Assembly (NCBI RefSeq): GCF_020510445.1
Contig: NZ_JAHBAG010000001.1
Location: 720,501 to 784,500, forward strand
Length of the DNA: 64,000 bases
Reading direction: 5' to 3'
DNA from: Hydrogenophaga taeniospiralis
GTDB lineage: Bacteria; Pseudomonadota; Gammaproteobacteria; Burkholderiales; Burkholderiaceae_C
Shown: in pieces, positions 9,599 to 17,598 of the stretch
Layout of the letters: each line of letters starts with the position of its first letter
Position numbering within the stretch: the stretch's first letter is position 1
Program-made: the position numbers and the translations under genes
Notes under the pieces: generated by a model
What the model was told of the DNA's origin: nothing
What the model saw: the letters and a program-made list of their open reading frames with translations, nothing else
The model's database searches: none

Positions 9599-10315
9599 AT
9601 GTCCAACCCGCGTGTGGTTTTCAAGGCAACGGACTTCGAGCGGCCTCTGGTCACGGTCGACGTGGTCATCTTCACGGTGATCGCCGATCAACTCAGCGTG
9701 TTGCTGGTGCGCCGCCCCGAGGGCGATGGCGAGCCCTTCCCGGCGCGCTGGGCGCTGCCTGGCGGCTTCGTGGATGTGGACCGCGACGCCTCGCTGCTGG
9801 CCTGCGCCGAGCGCAAGCTGCGCGACAAGACCGGCGTGGCCACGCCCTACCTGGAGCAGCTGGGCAGTTGGGGCGACGCGCGGCGCGACCCGCGCGGCTG
9901 GTCCACCACGCACGCGTATTTCGCGCTGATCGCACAGCCGGACACCGACCACGGTGGGCCCCTCACCACCGAGTGGCTGCCCTGCGACCCCGCCGCGCGC
10001 AGACGCCTGGCCTTTGACCACAACACCATCCTGAACACCGCCATCGAGCGCCTGCGCAGCAAGGTGGAATACACCTCGCTGCCCGCCTTCCTGCTGCCCG
10101 AGCCGTTCACGCTGCCGCAGCTGCAACGGGTGTACGAGGTGGTGCTGGGCCGGCCGCTGGACAAGAGCGCGTTCCGCAAACGCATGCTGGATGCGGACTA
10201 CCTGGAAGAAGCCGGCATGGTCACCGGCGACCACGGCCGCCCGGCCATGGGCTACCGCCTGCGCGAGCGCGACCACGCCACGGTGTTCCCGCGCACGTTC
10301 AAGTCGGGGGAGTGA
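9599..10315 (+). CDS. nrtR: NrtR family transcriptional regulator of NAD metabolism
   Basis: The 238-aa protein has an N-terminal Nudix-like domain (about 15-150) with a degenerate Nudix box: GGFVDVDRDA and RKLRDKTGV replace the catalytic Glu residues, so it should sense rather than cleave ADP-ribose. The C-terminal winged-helix part (about 160-238) includes FTLPQLQRVYEVVLGRPLDK and FRKRMLDADYL. The gene is divergent from pncA and faces the two palindromes, which fits autoregulation and repression of the salvage operon. Confidence 0.93.
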   Translation: MSNPRVVFKATDFERPLVTVDVVIFTVIADQLSVLLVRRPEGDGEPFPARWALPGGFVDVDRDASLLACAERKLRDKTGVATPYLEQLGSWGDARRDPRGWSTTHAYFALIAQPDTDHGGPLTTEWLPCDPAARRRLAFDHNTILNTAIERLRSKVEYTSLPAFLLPEPFTLPQLQRVYEVVLGRPLDKSAFRKRMLDADYLEEAGMVTGDHGRPAMGYRLRERDHATVFPRTFKSGE

Positions 10316-10322
10316 GTCAGCC

Positions 10323-11609
10323 TCAGGCGCTGACCGCCCGCGCCAGCGCCTGGTCGATGTCCCAAAGGATGTCGTCGATGTGCTCCAGCCCCACCGAGAT
10401 GCGCACCATGTCGGGCGGCACGCCGGCCGCCAGCTGCTGGGCCGCGTCGAGCTGGCGGTGGGTGGTGCTGGCGGGGTGGCTGATGAGGGTGCGGGTGTCG
10501 CCGATGTTGACGAGGTGGCTCATGAACTGCGCGCTCTCGATGAACTTCACGCCCTGCTCCAGCCCGCCTTTCACACCAAAAGCGAGCAGGCCGGAGGCGC
10601 CGCGCATCTGCCTTTTCATGAGGTCGTGCTGCGGGTGGTCGCTCAGGCCGGGGTAGTTGACCCAGCCCACGCGTGGGTCGTCTTTCAGGTACTGCGCCAC
10701 GGCGAGCGCGTTGCTGCAATGGCGCTCCATGCGCAGCGGCAGCGTCTCCACGCCCTGCAGGATCTGCCAGGCGCTGGTGGGTGAGAGCGCTGCGCCGAAG
10801 ACACGCAGGCCTTCCATGCGGCAGCGCATGGTGAAGCCGAAGTCGCCAAAGGTCTCGTAGAACCTCACGCCGTGGTAGCCCGGGCTGGGCTCGGTCATGC
10901 CGGGGAACTTGCCGTTGTCCCAGGGGAAGCGGCCGCTTTCGACCACCACGCCGCCGAGCGTGGTGCCGTGGCCAGCGAGGTATTTGGTGGCGCTGTGCAC
11001 CACGATGTCGGCGCCGTGTTTCAGCGGGTTGCACAGGAAGGGGCTGGGCACGGTGTTGTCCACGATCAGCGGCAGACCGTGGGCGTGGGCGATGTCGGCC
11101 ACGGCCGCGATGTCAAGCACGACCATGCTCGGGTTGCCCAGCGTTTCGGCGAACACGGCGCGCGTGTTGGGGCGGATGGCGGCGGCGAACGCGTCGGGGC
11201 TGGTCGCGTCGACGAAGCTGGTTTCGATGCCGAACTTCTTGAGGTTCACCGCGAGCATGGTCACGCTGCCGCCGTAGAGCGCGCCGGCCGCCACCACGTG
11301 GTCGCCGGCCTGCAGGATGGTCATGAGCGCGAGCGCTTCGGCCGCCATGCCGCTGGCGGTGGCCACGGCCGCGCGGCCGCCCTCCAGCGCGGCCACGCGC
11401 TCTTCGAACGCCGCCACCGTGGGGTTGGACAGGCGCGAGTAGACGTTGCCGAAGGTCTGCAGGTTGAACAGGCTGGCGGCGTGTTCGGCGCTGTCGAAGA
11501 CGAAGCTGCTGGTCTGGTAGATCGGCAGGGCGCGCGCGCCGGTGGCGGCGTCGGGGATCTGGCCGGCGTGGATGGCGAGGGTTTCGGGCTGGAAGCGGCG
11601 GTCGGCCAT
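10323..11609 (-). CDS. metY: O-acetylhomoserine aminocarboxypropyltransferase (O-acetylhomoserine sulfhydrylase)
   Basis: The 428-aa PLP enzyme of the Cys/Met metabolism family makes homocysteine from O-acetylhomoserine and sulfide. Seen are LPIYQTSSFVF, the PLP-binding SATKYLAGHGTTLGG with the Schiff-base Lys, and the tail RISVGLEHIDDILWDIDQAL. Length and the N-terminal FQPETLAIHAG match MetY rather than the shorter MetB/MetC. The start ATG 11609 is chosen over an upstream in-frame extension that would overlap the next gene. Confidence 0.93.
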   Translation of the reverse strand: MADRRFQPETLAIHAGQIPDAATGARALPIYQTSSFVFDSAEHAASLFNLQTFGNVYSRLSNPTVAAFEERVAALEGGRAAVATASGMAAEALALMTILQAGDHVVAAGALYGGSVTMLAVNLKKFGIETSFVDATSPDAFAAAIRPNTRAVFAETLGNPSMVVLDIAAVADIAHAHGLPLIVDNTVPSPFLCNPLKHGADIVVHSATKYLAGHGTTLGGVVVESGRFPWDNGKFPGMTEPSPGYHGVRFYETFGDFGFTMRCRMEGLRVFGAALSPTSAWQILQGVETLPLRMERHCSNALAVAQYLKDDPRVGWVNYPGLSDHPQHDLMKRQMRGASGLLAFGVKGGLEQGVKFIESAQFMSHLVNIGDTRTLISHPASTTHRQLDAAQQLAAGVPPDMVRISVGLEHIDDILWDIDQALARAVSA

Positions 11610-11620
11610 GTCGGCAATCC

Positions 11621-12082
11621 TCAAACGGGGCGCTTGGCCGAAATGACCTGCGTGTTCACGCCGGCCCAGTGGAGCCCACCGAAGAGGCGCGCGTGTTCGA
11701 TCTTGACGCAGCGGTCCCAGATCGAATCCATGCCCGCCGCGGTGGCGATGCGGTCGGCTTCCTCGCTCTTGAGGCCCAGCTGCTGCCACAGCGTCCTGGC
11801 GCCGATGGCGACGGCGCTGCGCGCGATCGCCGGGATCTCTTCTTCCTTACGGAACACGTCCACCATGTCCACCGGAAACGGAATGTCTTCCAGCCGCGCA
11901 TAGCTCTTCTCGCCCAGGATGGCGGGATAGCGCGGGTTCACCGGCACGATGCGGTAGCCGTGTTCCTGCAGGTACTTGGCGGCGAAGTGGCTGGGCCGGT
12001 GCCATTCGGCCGAGAGGCCGACCACGGCAACGGTGTGGTCGCGCGCGAGGATGCGGCGCAGGGTGGGGATGTCGTCTTGCAT
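11621..12082 (-). CDS. CoA-binding domain protein (YccU-like)
   Basis: The 153-aa Rossmann protein consists of a single CoA-binding domain: TVAVVGLSAEWHRPSHFAAK (nucleotide loop), GYRIVPVNPRYP, and PVDMVDVFRKEEEIPAIA. The family is widespread, binds CoA or nucleotide and has no settled function. It lies 11 bp upstream of metY on the same strand and probably shares its transcript. The start is ATG 12082; longer in-frame readings would overlap the divergent ferredoxin gene. Confidence 0.85.
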   Translation of the reverse strand: MQDDIPTLRRILARDHTVAVVGLSAEWHRPSHFAAKYLQEHGYRIVPVNPRYPAILGEKSYARLEDIPFPVDMVDVFRKEEEIPAIARSAVAIGARTLWQQLGLKSEEADRIATAAGMDSIWDRCVKIEHARLFGGLHWAGVNTQVISAKRPV

Positions 12083-12101
12083 GGTCACACACAATACCGG
12101 C

Positions 12102-12326
12102 ATGGCGACCGAACGCAAGGCCCTGCCTGTCATCAACAAGACCCGCTGCACCGGCTGCGGTTGGTGCGTGGCGGTGTGCCCGCCGCATGTGCTGTCGCTG
12201 GAGGTGGAGCACTGGAAGAAGTTTTCTCAGCTGCACGACGGGCCCGGCTGCACCGGCTGCGCGAAGTGCGCGGTGAGGTGCCCGTTTGATGCGATTGAGA
12301 TGGTTCGAACCAGCGCCCAGGACTAA
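12102..12326 (+). CDS. 2x[4Fe-4S] ferredoxin
   Basis: The 74-aa protein has two CxxCxxCxxxCP clusters, CTGCGWCVAVCP and CTGCAKCAVRCP, with 18-residue spacing. It is a small electron carrier. The start ATG 12102 lies 6 bases after ACAATACC, a plausible -10 element, so the mRNA may have little or no leader. The 3' end overlaps the convergent rtcA stop by 4 bases. Confidence 0.92.
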   Translation: MATERKALPVINKTRCTGCGWCVAVCPPHVLSLEVEHWKKFSQLHDGPGCTGCAKCAVRCPFDAIEMVRTSAQD

Positions 12327-13363
12327 CGGGGCGTCCAGGCGACGCGCCAACAGCTCGCCCCCTGCCGCAGCACCTCGGCCGTCACCGGCAGAAAGCGCTG
12401 GATCACCTCCAGGTTGGTGCGCGTGTGCTCCGTCACCTCGCTGCAGGTGTAGGCCGCCGCCTGAGCGCTGCGGTGCACCGCCAGCGCCCAGGGCAAGGCC
12501 AGCTGATCGGCGAGGTAAGGCCCCGCCGCCGCCGTGCTGCCCTGGTAGGCCCTGATCTGCCGCAGCAGCTGGCTGGCCACCTGCTCCGAGCTCACCGACT
12601 TTTCGCCGAAGCTGGTGAACACCTCGGTCACGTGCTCAAACGCCAGCGTCGCGATCAACGCATTGCCCGGGCCCTCGTTCTGCCGCACGTTGGGCACGCG
12701 CAGCTGCTCGTCCGGCCAGCCCAGCGCGTCCTTCAACAAGGACAGTTCGCGCTCGGCCACGCGGCGCGGCACCGCCGCCACCAGCGACTCGGCCAGGGGC
12801 TCGCCCACCGCACCGCGCTCCAGCAGGTCGAACGGCCGCAACCCACCGGCCGCAGGCTCAATGGCCGCCAGCATCTCGCCGCCGCCAGCGGGGTAGAAGC
12901 CGTGGCGGCGCAGCGTTGCCCCCACCTTCACGCCCAGACGCGCGAGTTGCGGCAGAAACGCCCGCTCAATGAAATGAAAGTTGGGCGCCAGCGGGTTGTG
13001 CGTGCCACCCGAGAGCTTGAGCTGGCTCGGCGCGCCGGCCAGCATCAGCGCGGGCAAGACCGTCTGCAACACCAGCAGGCAACTGCCGGCCGAGCCGATG
13101 GCAAACGCGTGTTCGCCGGGGCGCAGCGCGCCCGGTTCGAACACCAGCGCCTGCGAACCCAGCTCGGCGCCGCTCACCTGTGCGCCACACACCGCCTGCG
13201 CCGCCAGCACGCAGGCCAGGTGCTGGCGCATCAAACCGGGCTTGGGGCGCCTGGCGCGGATGTGCTCGATGCGCACCGGCTGGCCGGTGATCATGGAGAG
13301 CGACAGGCTGGTGCGCAGGATTTGGCCACCGCCTTCGCCGGTGGAGCCGTCGATGGTCAACAT
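12323..13363 (-). CDS. rtcA: RNA 3'-terminal phosphate cyclase
   Basis: The 346-aa enzyme converts RNA 3'-phosphate ends to 2',3'-cyclic phosphates using ATP. Family marks are the N-terminus DGSTGEGGGQILRTSLSLS, RARRPKPGLMRQHLA, FYPAGGGE and the C-terminal VTEHTRTNLEVIQRFL containing the His that is adenylylated. It is the last gene of the RNA-repair transcription unit, overlapping the preceding nucleotidyltransferase gene by 7 bases, and is therefore likely under RtcR/sigma54 control. Confidence 0.96.
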   Translation of the reverse strand: MLTIDGSTGEGGGQILRTSLSLSMITGQPVRIEHIRARRPKPGLMRQHLACVLAAQAVCGAQVSGAELGSQALVFEPGALRPGEHAFAIGSAGSCLLVLQTVLPALMLAGAPSQLKLSGGTHNPLAPNFHFIERAFLPQLARLGVKVGATLRRHGFYPAGGGEMLAAIEPAAGGLRPFDLLERGAVGEPLAESLVAAVPRRVAERELSLLKDALGWPDEQLRVPNVRQNEGPGNALIATLAFEHVTEVFTSFGEKSVSSEQVASQLLRQIRAYQGSTAAAGPYLADQLALPWALAVHRSAQAAAYTCSEVTEHTRTNLEVIQRFLPVTAEVLRQGASCWRVAWTPR

Positions 13364-14220
13364 GCCACGCCCTCCCGCGCCTCGGGGTCGCACCGCAGCA
13401 CGGTGTCGAACAACAGCCCGTCCAGCGGCGCATGGCCCGGCACGGGCAGCGCCTGCACCGGTTCCACGGCATTGCGCTCCAGCTCGGCCTCGATGAAAGC
13501 GTGGATGCCCGGCCAGCGCGGGCTGGTCGCGGACTCGCCGGCACGCATCTTCACCTCCAGCAGCGCGTTGATCTCGGCGATCAGCGCGGCGTCTGCGGTG
13601 GCATGCAAGGTGCGCTGCGCCAGTTCGGCAAAGCGCATGGGCGGCACGCCGGGCTGCTCACGAATCCAGCGCGCGGCCAGCAGCGGGCGCAGCACGTAGA
13701 GGTATTTCTTGTAGCGCACCTCGTCGGCCTGCAGGTGTTCACGGAAGTTCTTCTTCGCCATCGAGCTGTAGTGGTGCCAGCCCTTGGCGTTGGAGAACAC
13801 CCGCTCGGCCAGCGCGCGAAAGCGGCTCATCGGCTCACCCTCTTCGCGGTACACGATGGGCGAACGCAGCCACTCCAGCAGCGTGGGGTTGGACTCGCGC
13901 ATCAGCCCCAGCGCCTTGCGCAGGTCCCAGCCGTTGATGTCCAGGTCGCCACTGATCGGCAGCTCAATCACATCGCGCCCCGGCGCCACCGTGAGGTACC
14001 ACGGCAGGCGGTTCACGTAGATGAAACGCACGTCGTAGTCGCTGTCGGGCGACGCAAAACCCCAGCCCCGGCTGCCCGACTCGCAGGCGAACAGGATGGT
14101 GACGTTGTGCTGCGCTTCGATGGCGCGCAGGTGCGCCATGACCTGCTCGCGCATGTGTGGCTCAACCGGATGGGTTGAACGCAAGAACTCTTCAAAAACC
14201 AATTCTTTGTCTTTCATCAT
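13357..14220 (-). CDS. RlaP-type nucleotidyltransferase of the RNA-repair locus
   Basis: The ~287-aa nucleotidyltransferase (DNA polymerase beta fold, PF10127-like) shows the active-site strand ACESGSRGWGFASPDSDYDV with the G-S and D-x-D metal ligands, then LPISGDLDINGWDLRKALGL. Proteins of this type (RlaP) are recurrent neighbours of RtcA/RtcB and are proposed to modify RNA ends, but the substrate is not established. It starts at ATGATG (14220/14217), whose bases overlap the stop of the upstream zinc-ribbon gene. Confidence 0.85.
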   Translation of the reverse strand: MMKDKELVFEEFLRSTHPVEPHMREQVMAHLRAIEAQHNVTILFACESGSRGWGFASPDSDYDVRFIYVNRLPWYLTVAPGRDVIELPISGDLDINGWDLRKALGLMRESNPTLLEWLRSPIVYREEGEPMSRFRALAERVFSNAKGWHHYSSMAKKNFREHLQADEVRYKKYLYVLRPLLAARWIREQPGVPPMRFAELAQRTLHATADAALIAEINALLEVKMRAGESATSPRWPGIHAFIEAELERNAVEPVQALPVPGHAPLDGLLFDTVLRCDPEAREGVAC

Positions 14221-14873
14221 TTGACGCCCCGTTCCACATCGATTCCCAAGCTTCTCAAAGCTACTGCCGCCTCGTCCGAAGCCACGCGCTCCCAAGAGCG
14301 ATAGTGACACCCCTCGGTGTGGCGCAACGCGGCCAACGTCCGCAGTTGCGCGATTTCTTCTGCACCGCCCCAGCGACCCAGAACCTGAATCGCGACCACG
14401 CGGTGCCCCCACCACTTGCTCTGCAGCGCATTGGCCACCTGTTCAAGCGCTGCTGCGTCAGGCGGCTTGGCCCCAAGCGCGCGCAGCGCCTCGACCTCTT
14501 GCGCGAGACGGTTGGCACCCGGCACCGCCAGCGCCTCTTTGATTCGCGAACGGCGCGCACGACGGCATACCAGGCAGCGTTTGGCTTGGCTGTCTATTGG
14601 AGCCTGTACCTCTTCGTACCACCACTTCTGCTGCTTCGCCGTCCATACCTCTTCGGTGGAGCAATCGACGCAAACGAAAGCCTTGTCCACATAGAACGCG
14701 GGGAAAACACAGCTGTTGTTCAGGACACTCAAAAGCTGTGTATCGGCCATCACCAGGCCAGGCACATGCCCCTCTCGGCCCAAAGACATTGATTTCAACT
14801 GCGTCTGAGCACGCTGCGCGCGTGCCAGTCGAAGTTGCTTGATTTCCACACGTCGCTGTTTGCTGCTCTTCAT
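14217..14873 (-). CDS. zinc-ribbon / HEAT-like accessory protein of the RNA-repair locus
   Basis: The 218-aa protein starts at ATG 14873 (MKSSKQRRVEIKQLRLARAQ). The first 35 residues are strongly basic. A probable treble-clef zinc ribbon follows: Cys68, Cys71, Cys100 and Cys103 (YVDKAFVCVDC ... KRCLVC), close to the zf-trcl family (DK-F-C-DC-E--FTA-Q--W). The C-terminal half (about 125-218) looks like one or two HEAT-type helical repeats (GHRVVAIQVLGRWGGAEEIA). The basic tail and zinc ribbon suggest RNA binding; this is inference. A longer frame from 14978 reads through a relic of the rtcB 3' end and is not the gene. Confidence 0.7.
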   Translation of the reverse strand: MKSSKQRRVEIKQLRLARAQRAQTQLKSMSLGREGHVPGLVMADTQLLSVLNNSCVFPAFYVDKAFVCVDCSTEEVWTAKQQKWWYEEVQAPIDSQAKRCLVCRRARRSRIKEALAVPGANRLAQEVEALRALGAKPPDAAALEQVANALQSKWWGHRVVAIQVLGRWGGAEEIAQLRTLAALRHTEGCHYRSWERVASDEAAVALRSLGIDVERGVK

Positions 14874-14913
14874 CTCACATCCCCTCAAGATGGCGTCCCT
14901 GCGGCACCACCTA

Positions 14914-14979
14914 CCCTTCCACACACAGCACCTGCTCGAGAACATACACACCCTCACCAAGTCCTCCTGCGCCTCCATC
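14914..14979 (-). pseudogene. relic of the rtcB 3' end between two accessory genes
   Basis: These ~66 bp match the last ~20 codons of the intact rtcB at 16364-16435 at about 80 percent. Read on the minus strand they begin MEAQEDLV and end QVLCVEG in a shifted frame, against MEAQKDLVEVVYTLKQVLCVKG-type text ending the real gene (quoted in two parts: MEAQKDLVEVV and QVLCVKG). A one-base indel breaks the frame. It marks an old duplication or insertion event inside the operon. Confidence 0.8.
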
Positions 14980-14996
14980 CACCCAGCGCTTGGTTT

Positions 14997-16334
14997 TCAC
15001 TCGATGCCAAACGTCTTCAGGTGGAAGTCCATGGTTTGCCGCAATGAAGCATCCAACTGCGTGCGCTGGGCTGACCACAGCGCCGCCAGAAGCGTCGTTT
15101 GCGCGGCGTTGGGGCCGTGGCGACACGCACAGCTCTCAACTGGCCATGCCTTCAGTGCGCCGACCAGCGCCGGCCCCATGCCCAGTTGAATGCCCAGGGG
15201 CCACACCAGGAGCAAGCACTGCAGGCTGTCCCATGCAGCGTACAAGCGCCGCATGGACAGCAAGGCACGCACCGCTTCAGGGGTTTGTTCATGCTGTACA
15301 GACGCCACCAGTTCGTCCACCGTGGGCGCCCAGACACCGCGATGGGCCTTGGCGAATAACAGCCTGCGCACCTTGGGCGATGGGTCGGCATACGCCTGCT
15401 TCAACCAGCGGGTTTTCTCGTCATGCGAGCCGTTCGCCAAGCGAACAGACAGCGCGTCGCGTCGCAACCGTGCCGACTCGGTGGTGAGCCAAGGCTCGCT
15501 GACGGCAAGAGCGCTGCTGACATCCGCTTCCGCAAGGAACTGCATGGCCGTGCTGCGCTTGCGCGCAGGCAACAGCGCATCACCGGCCACGGCCACCGCA
15601 TTGGCCACCTCACGCTCTGTACCTCCGTTCGAACGCAACCAGCGCAAGCACCACCAACGCACATGGGGGCTCACATCCAGACAGGCGCGACGAACCACGA
15701 GGTCGGTTGCCTCGTCGGGCTGCTCCACCGCCCAGCGCACACCCTCGCAGCGCACAGGTGCACAAGGGGACTGGCAGGCGGCTTCGTACAGACGCCGCCG
15801 CGCCGCCGGCGAGGTCAACCCCTCTACCCGCGACAACGCCTGCGTCGCCAGGACCACGTCGTCACCGAACAAGGCCTGTTCGAGCAACCTGACGCGCTCG
15901 CTCTCGTCCTGCGCAGCCCGCCATGCCAGGTCAAGCACATACCGCCGCCCGTGAAGCCCTGCGGATCGCGACGCCTCGATCACCTGTGAAAGGTGCTCGC
16001 TGCGGCTCAGGAAACCCGCGATCTCGTTGAGCATGGCTGTGTGGTTGGTCCGACGCGTGCGCTCAAGCGCCACCACCGCGTCGATGGAGGCCATCCAGTC
16101 CGGCAGGAACTCAGGGCGCATCAGGGAGCGCACCGCCTCTCCGGCGGCAATGCGCACCTGGGGCACCCAGTCGTTGAGCCGCACCAGCAGTACCGGCAAG
16201 GTGCCGCGCTGCGGCCGAGACGCCAGGGCCTTGACCGCAGACTCGCGCACAAACCCACTGTCGGAGCACACCCCCAAAGGGTCTTCAAGGTCGTCGTAGA
16301 CCTCACCGAACAGTTGCTTCAAAAATTCGTCCAT
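14997..16334 (-). CDS. HEAT-repeat protein of the RNA-repair locus
   Basis: The 445-aa protein is all-helical and repeat-like. Repeats of HEAT type are visible, e.g. RESAVKALASRPQRGTLPVL, LNDWVPQVRIAAGEAVRSLM and ADPSPKVRRLLFAKAHRGV. There is no signal peptide or catalytic motif. It sits 29 bp after rtcB on the same strand. HEAT scaffolds usually bind protein or nucleic acid, so a scaffold or RNA-grip role in repair is plausible. I do not recognise a named family. Confidence 0.75.
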   Translation of the reverse strand: MDEFLKQLFGEVYDDLEDPLGVCSDSGFVRESAVKALASRPQRGTLPVLLVRLNDWVPQVRIAAGEAVRSLMRPEFLPDWMASIDAVVALERTRRTNHTAMLNEIAGFLSRSEHLSQVIEASRSAGLHGRRYVLDLAWRAAQDESERVRLLEQALFGDDVVLATQALSRVEGLTSPAARRRLYEAACQSPCAPVRCEGVRWAVEQPDEATDLVVRRACLDVSPHVRWWCLRWLRSNGGTEREVANAVAVAGDALLPARKRSTAMQFLAEADVSSALAVSEPWLTTESARLRRDALSVRLANGSHDEKTRWLKQAYADPSPKVRRLLFAKAHRGVWAPTVDELVASVQHEQTPEAVRALLSMRRLYAAWDSLQCLLLVWPLGIQLGMGPALVGALKAWPVESCACRHGPNAAQTTLLAALWSAQRTQLDASLRQTMDFHLKTFGIE

Positions 16335-16363
16335 GCTCCGCCCCCTGATCTACCTTCCATGCG

Positions 16364-17581
16364 TCACCCCTTCACACACAACACCTGCTTGAGCGTGTAC
16401 ACCACCTCCACCAGGTCCTTCTGCGCTTCCATCACCGCGTCGATGTTCTTGTAGGCCATCGGGATCTCGTCGATCACGGCTTCGTCCTTGCGGCACTCCA
16501 CGCCCTCGGTGGCCTTGATCTGGTCTTCCACCGTGAACAGCTTCTTGGCCTTGGTGCGGCTCATCACGCGGCCCGCGCCGTGGCTGCAGCTCTCGAAGCT
16601 CTCCGGGTTTCCAAGCCCGCGCACGATGTAGCTGCGCGCACCCATGCTCCCCGGGATGATGCCCAGCTCGCCCTTCTTCGCGCTCACCGCGCCCTTGCGC
16701 GTCACGAACACCTCTTCACCGAAGTGCGTTTCCTTCTGCACGTAGTTGTGGTGGCAGTTCACCGCCTCGACGTGCGTCTCGAAAGGCTTGGTGATGACTT
16801 GACGCACGGTGGCGACCAGGTTCTTCATCATCACCTCGCGGTTCAGGCGCGCGAACTTCTGCGCCCAGCCCACGCCACGCACGTAGTCGCCGAAGTACTG
16901 CGAGCCTTCCTCGAAGTACGCCAGATCCTGGTCCGGCAGGTGGACGTTGTTGCGCTCGGCGTCCTTCTTCGCCAGCTCGATGAAGGTGGTGCCGATGGCA
17001 TTCCCCACGCCACGCGAACCCGAGTGCAGCATGAACCACACAGCGCCCGACTCGTCGAGGCAGACCTCGATGAAGTGGTTGCCCGTCCCGAGGGTTCCCA
17101 GGTGCTTGTGGTTGTTGGTGTTCTTCAGGCGCGGGTACTGCTCGCAGATCGCGTCGAACTCGTCCTTGAGCGTCGCCCAGGCCTGGTCCACCAGCGAAGG
17201 CGGATTTTCCCAAGCGCCTTCGTCACGGGTCCACCCCTTGGGGGAACGTCCGTGCGGCACGGCCTTCTCGATCGCGGCGCGCAACGGCCCCAGGTTGTCG
17301 GGCAGGTCTTCCGCGCGCAGCGTGGTCTTGCAGGCCATCATTCCACAGCCGATGTCCACACCGACCGCAGCCGGGATGATGGCCTTGAAGGTCGGCACCA
17401 CCGAGCCCACGGTCGCGCCGATGCCCAGGTGCACGTCGGGCATCGCCGCGATGTGCTTGAACACGATGGGCAGGCGCGCGGTATTGGCCAGTTGCTTTTT
17501 CGCTTCGTCTTCGACCGGAACGCCGCGGGTCCACATCTTGATGGGCACGCCGCCTTCGGGTTGTTCGGTGTTGTAGTTCAC
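16364..17581 (-). CDS. rtcB: RNA-splicing ligase RtcB
   Basis: The 405-aa ligase joins RNA 2',3'-cyclic phosphate or 3'-phosphate ends to 5'-OH ends with GTP and Mn2+. Motifs: AAMPDVHLGIGATVG, DIGCGMMACKT (Cys79 is the metal ligand), NHKHLGTLGTGNHFIE, MLHSGSRGVG, HHNY, PGSMGARSYIV and ESCSHGAGRVMSR with the guanylylated His. Length matches E. coli RtcB (408 aa). It is central in the RtcR-controlled unit; a fragment of its 3' end is repeated at 14914-14979. Confidence 0.98.
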   Translation of the reverse strand: MNYNTEQPEGGVPIKMWTRGVPVEDEAKKQLANTARLPIVFKHIAAMPDVHLGIGATVGSVVPTFKAIIPAAVGVDIGCGMMACKTTLRAEDLPDNLGPLRAAIEKAVPHGRSPKGWTRDEGAWENPPSLVDQAWATLKDEFDAICEQYPRLKNTNNHKHLGTLGTGNHFIEVCLDESGAVWFMLHSGSRGVGNAIGTTFIELAKKDAERNNVHLPDQDLAYFEEGSQYFGDYVRGVGWAQKFARLNREVMMKNLVATVRQVITKPFETHVEAVNCHHNYVQKETHFGEEVFVTRKGAVSAKKGELGIIPGSMGARSYIVRGLGNPESFESCSHGAGRVMSRTKAKKLFTVEDQIKATEGVECRKDEAVIDEIPMAYKNIDAVMEAQKDLVEVVYTLKQVLCVKG

Positions 17582-17598
17582 TTCGTTTCTCTCTCTGT

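Noticed and set aside
14873..14978. Longer start for the zinc-ribbon protein (MEAQEDLV...)
   Set aside because: The extra N-terminus is the relic of the rtcB 3' end, not a real domain.
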